Assembly: GCA_027493525.1 (NCBI GenBank)
Contig: JAOSKN010000001.1
Coordinates: 2,480,001 to 2,544,000, forward strand
DNA from: Planctomycetota bacterium
Lineage (GTDB): Bacteria > Planctomycetota > SZUA-567 > H5-PLA8
Reading direction: 5' to 3'
Length of the DNA: 64,000 nucleotides
The notes under the pieces are model-generated. The model was not told the origin of the DNA and did no database searches. It was given only the letters and a program-made list of their open reading frames with translations. Made by a program: the position numbers and the translations under genes. This document shows positions 62,457 to 64,000 of the stretch, piece by piece (positions within the stretch are counted from its first letter, which is position 1; every line of letters begins with the position of its first letter).

Positions 62457-64000
62457 TTACTTCTTCGCGTTCGGCTGCGGCCGGTTCGGCCGGGTCTTCG
62501 CCGCCGGCGTCTTCGTTTCGGCCTGTGGCATCTGGTCCGGAAGCACGAAGGCCCCCGTCTTCGCTTCGGGCAGGGGGTTCGCGGCTTCCTTGGGCTGTAC
62601 GGGCTGGGGTTGCGCCGGCTGAGGAGCTTCGGCGGGCGCGACCACGGGGGTGGCCGCGGGCTTGCCGCCGGATTCGGCGAGCTTGCGCTCGTAATCCAGC
62701 TTCTCGCGCGGGATCTTCGCGTAGGCCTCCAGGACGAACTCCTTGAGGATCAGCGCGCCCTGCTGCTGGTCGTCCTTGTTCACCCAGATCGGGCGGATCT
62801 CCTTGAAGACGTTGTCCGGATGGTAGGGCGTGTCGGGATACGGGACGAGCAGGTCGCAGAACCCGGGCTGGAAGGCGGCGCCCTTGGTGCGGTCCCCGCG
62901 GATCTTGTCGATGATGCCCTCGCGGTTGCCGCGCGCGTAGCCGCGAATGTAGATGCGCGCCTGCGCCTGCAAGGTGTCGAGGGGATTGAGCGGCTCGGTG
63001 GTTTCCTTCTCGGTCTTCTCGCCGGGCTTGACCCTCGCGCTGCCGGGCTCGACGATGGCCGGCTGCGCGGGATTGCCGGGCGACTCCTCGGGCTTCTCGT
63101 TCTCCAGGACCACCTTGGGCATCGTGGAGGTGATCTGCGTGACGAAGATGTCCTTCGGGCAGCGCCGGGATTCCTTCAGCGCCGCCAGCACGCTGAGCAG
63201 GAACTGCCCCGAGTTGACGTTCTCGTCGATCGTATCCAGGCGCTTGGTCAGCTCCTCGTAGCTCTCGTTGAGGCTGCCGAGGGCGTTGGTCTCGTTCTTC
63301 GCGCGGCGAATCGCCTGCTCGGCCTGCTCCTTGTTCTCGGCCAGGACCCCTTCGTTGCGCCAGGGCGTGACCATGAACAGCCCCATCGCCGCGAGGAGCA
63401 TCGCCGCGGCGTAATACAGGAACGCGCCGCGCGCCCAGAAGTCCTTGCGCTCGACCAGCTCCTTCGGCCAGAGCATCAGGGTGAACGCGCCCTTGCACAG
63501 CCCGCCGATCGCCGAACCGGCGGCGATGGCCATGCCGTCCTGCTCGCTCTTGAGCGCCTCGGCGGCCGGGGCCGAGAGCCGCGAGAGGTCGATGTTGCGC
63601 AGAACCTCCAGCGGCTTGGTCTCCGTGCGCATGCGCCGGCTCACGAACTCCTGGAGCCCCTTGAGCCGGCTGCCGGCGCCGGTGAGGTAGATCGTGTCGA
63701 GCTTCAGGTCGCGCAGCTTGAAGGTCGTGCGGCAGTGCGTGACCATGTTCTCGAGCTGCGCGCAGAGCGCGGCGGCCTCGCGCACCAGCGCCATCGAGGT
63801 GGTGCGGCGGCGCCACTCGCGGGCCTGCTCGACCGGCGACTTGGCCTCCGCGGCCGCGGCGGGCTCCTCGGCGGATGCGCCGGCCTCGCCCGCCGGCACG
63901 GCCTCCTGCCGGTCGCTCGGGCCGGCCTCCAGGTCGTCCTCGAGCCGGACGATCTCGGGCGTCTCGCCGGCAGGGCCGGGAGAGGAGAGCGAGAGCTGCG
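62457..64000 (-). CDS. PilM-PilN fusion, N-terminus beyond right edge
   Basis: At least 514 residues are visible and the frame is open at the edge. The first part ends in the ATPase-fold segment LDTIYLTGAGSRLKGLQEFVS and VLRNIDLSRL, as in the end of PilM. A transmembrane helix (AFLYYAAAMLLAAMGLFMVTP) and a coiled coil then follow as in PilN, ending in a PilN-like domain and a Pro/Lys-rich tail. PilM and PilN are normally separate and bind each other, so here they are fused. It is the first visible gene of the minus-strand pilus/secretion cluster. Confidence 0.75.
   Translation of the reverse strand, partial: QLSLSSPGPAGETPEIVRLEDDLEAGPSDRQEAVPAGEAGASAEEPAAAAEAKSPVEQAREWRRRTTSMALVREAAALCAQLENMVTHCRTTFKLRDLKLDTIYLTGAGSRLKGLQEFVSRRMRTETKPLEVLRNIDLSRLSAPAAEALKSEQDGMAIAAGSAIGGLCKGAFTLMLWPKELVERKDFWARGAFLYYAAAMLLAAMGLFMVTPWRNEGVLAENKEQAEQAIRRAKNETNALGSLNESYEELTKRLDTIDENVNSGQFLLSVLAALKESRRCPKDIFVTQITSTMPKVVLENEKPEESPGNPAQPAIVEPGSARVKPGEKTEKETTEPLNPLDTLQAQARIYIRGYARGNREGIIDKIRGDRTKGAAFQPGFCDLLVPYPDTPYHPDNVFKEIRPIWVNKDDQQQGALILKEFVLEAYAKIPREKLDYERKLAESGGKPAATPVVAPAEAPQPAQPQPVQPKEAANPLPEAKTGAFVLPDQMPQAETKTPAAKTRPNRPQPNAKK

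Overview
The window looks like chromosomal DNA of a GC-rich bacterium of the planctomycete type. The signs are paired ECF sigma factor modules (sigma plus FecR/DUF1080 protein, sigma plus zinc-finger/squalene-cyclase-like membrane protein), large secreted PQQ-type beta-propeller proteins, a UbiA prenyltransferase of the EboC kind and a PilMN-PilO-PilP-like assembly. The assignment is inference; no rRNA or universal marker protein is present to settle it.

Positions 1 to about 24,000 are accessory DNA. A SNF2 helicase of the defence-island type runs off the left edge. A minus-strand block follows that reads like a phage or plasmid replication module: XRE regulator, a gene of unknown function, DUF3854/D5 primase-helicase, family A DNA polymerase, a stand-alone Spo11/Topo VI-A-like protein and an AAA-type ATPase. 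A plus-strand block carries a GYF_2/zinc-ribbon membrane protein, an Ntn-hydrolase-like protein, a RecB/Cas4-like nuclease, an ATP-dependent ligase with a WGR domain, a DUF932 protein, several small proteins, an AlpA-like HTH protein and a tyrosine integrase. No capsid, terminase, tail or conjugation gene was seen, so this looks like an integrated replicon or satellite rather than a complete prophage.

Positions 24,100-33,630 are a heavy-metal resistance operon next to the integrase: a Cys-rich secreted protein, a CzcB-like adaptor with three DWC...CxxCHPE repeats, a CzcA pump (frameshifted here), a lipoprotein with two more repeats, a CzcC-like outer membrane factor and a Zn/Cd/Pb P-type ATPase.

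Positions 33,785-46,000 carry host-type accessory genes: two beta-propeller proteins, two ECF sigma modules, and a three-gene group of a PARG-like macrodomain protein, an SPFH protein and an NAD-kinase-like protein. A tRNA-Cys lies at 46,033. From there to about 54,700 the region is repeat-rich, with a 114-bp copy of the mnmE 5' end, a decayed receiver domain and three MITE-like palindromic elements, one of them overlapping the 3' end of tsaB. Housekeeping genes fill the rest: nhaA, mnmE, a DnaJ-domain protein, gmk, rpoZ, coaC, tsaB, murJ, a GH28-like protein, UbiA/EboC and the reversed pilMN-pilO-pilP cluster that leaves the window on the right.

Several otherwise intact genes are broken by single-base changes, most of them at homopolymers (8774-8780, 27263-27266, 35500-35503, probably near 46445). 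Some or all may be read or assembly errors rather than real mutations.
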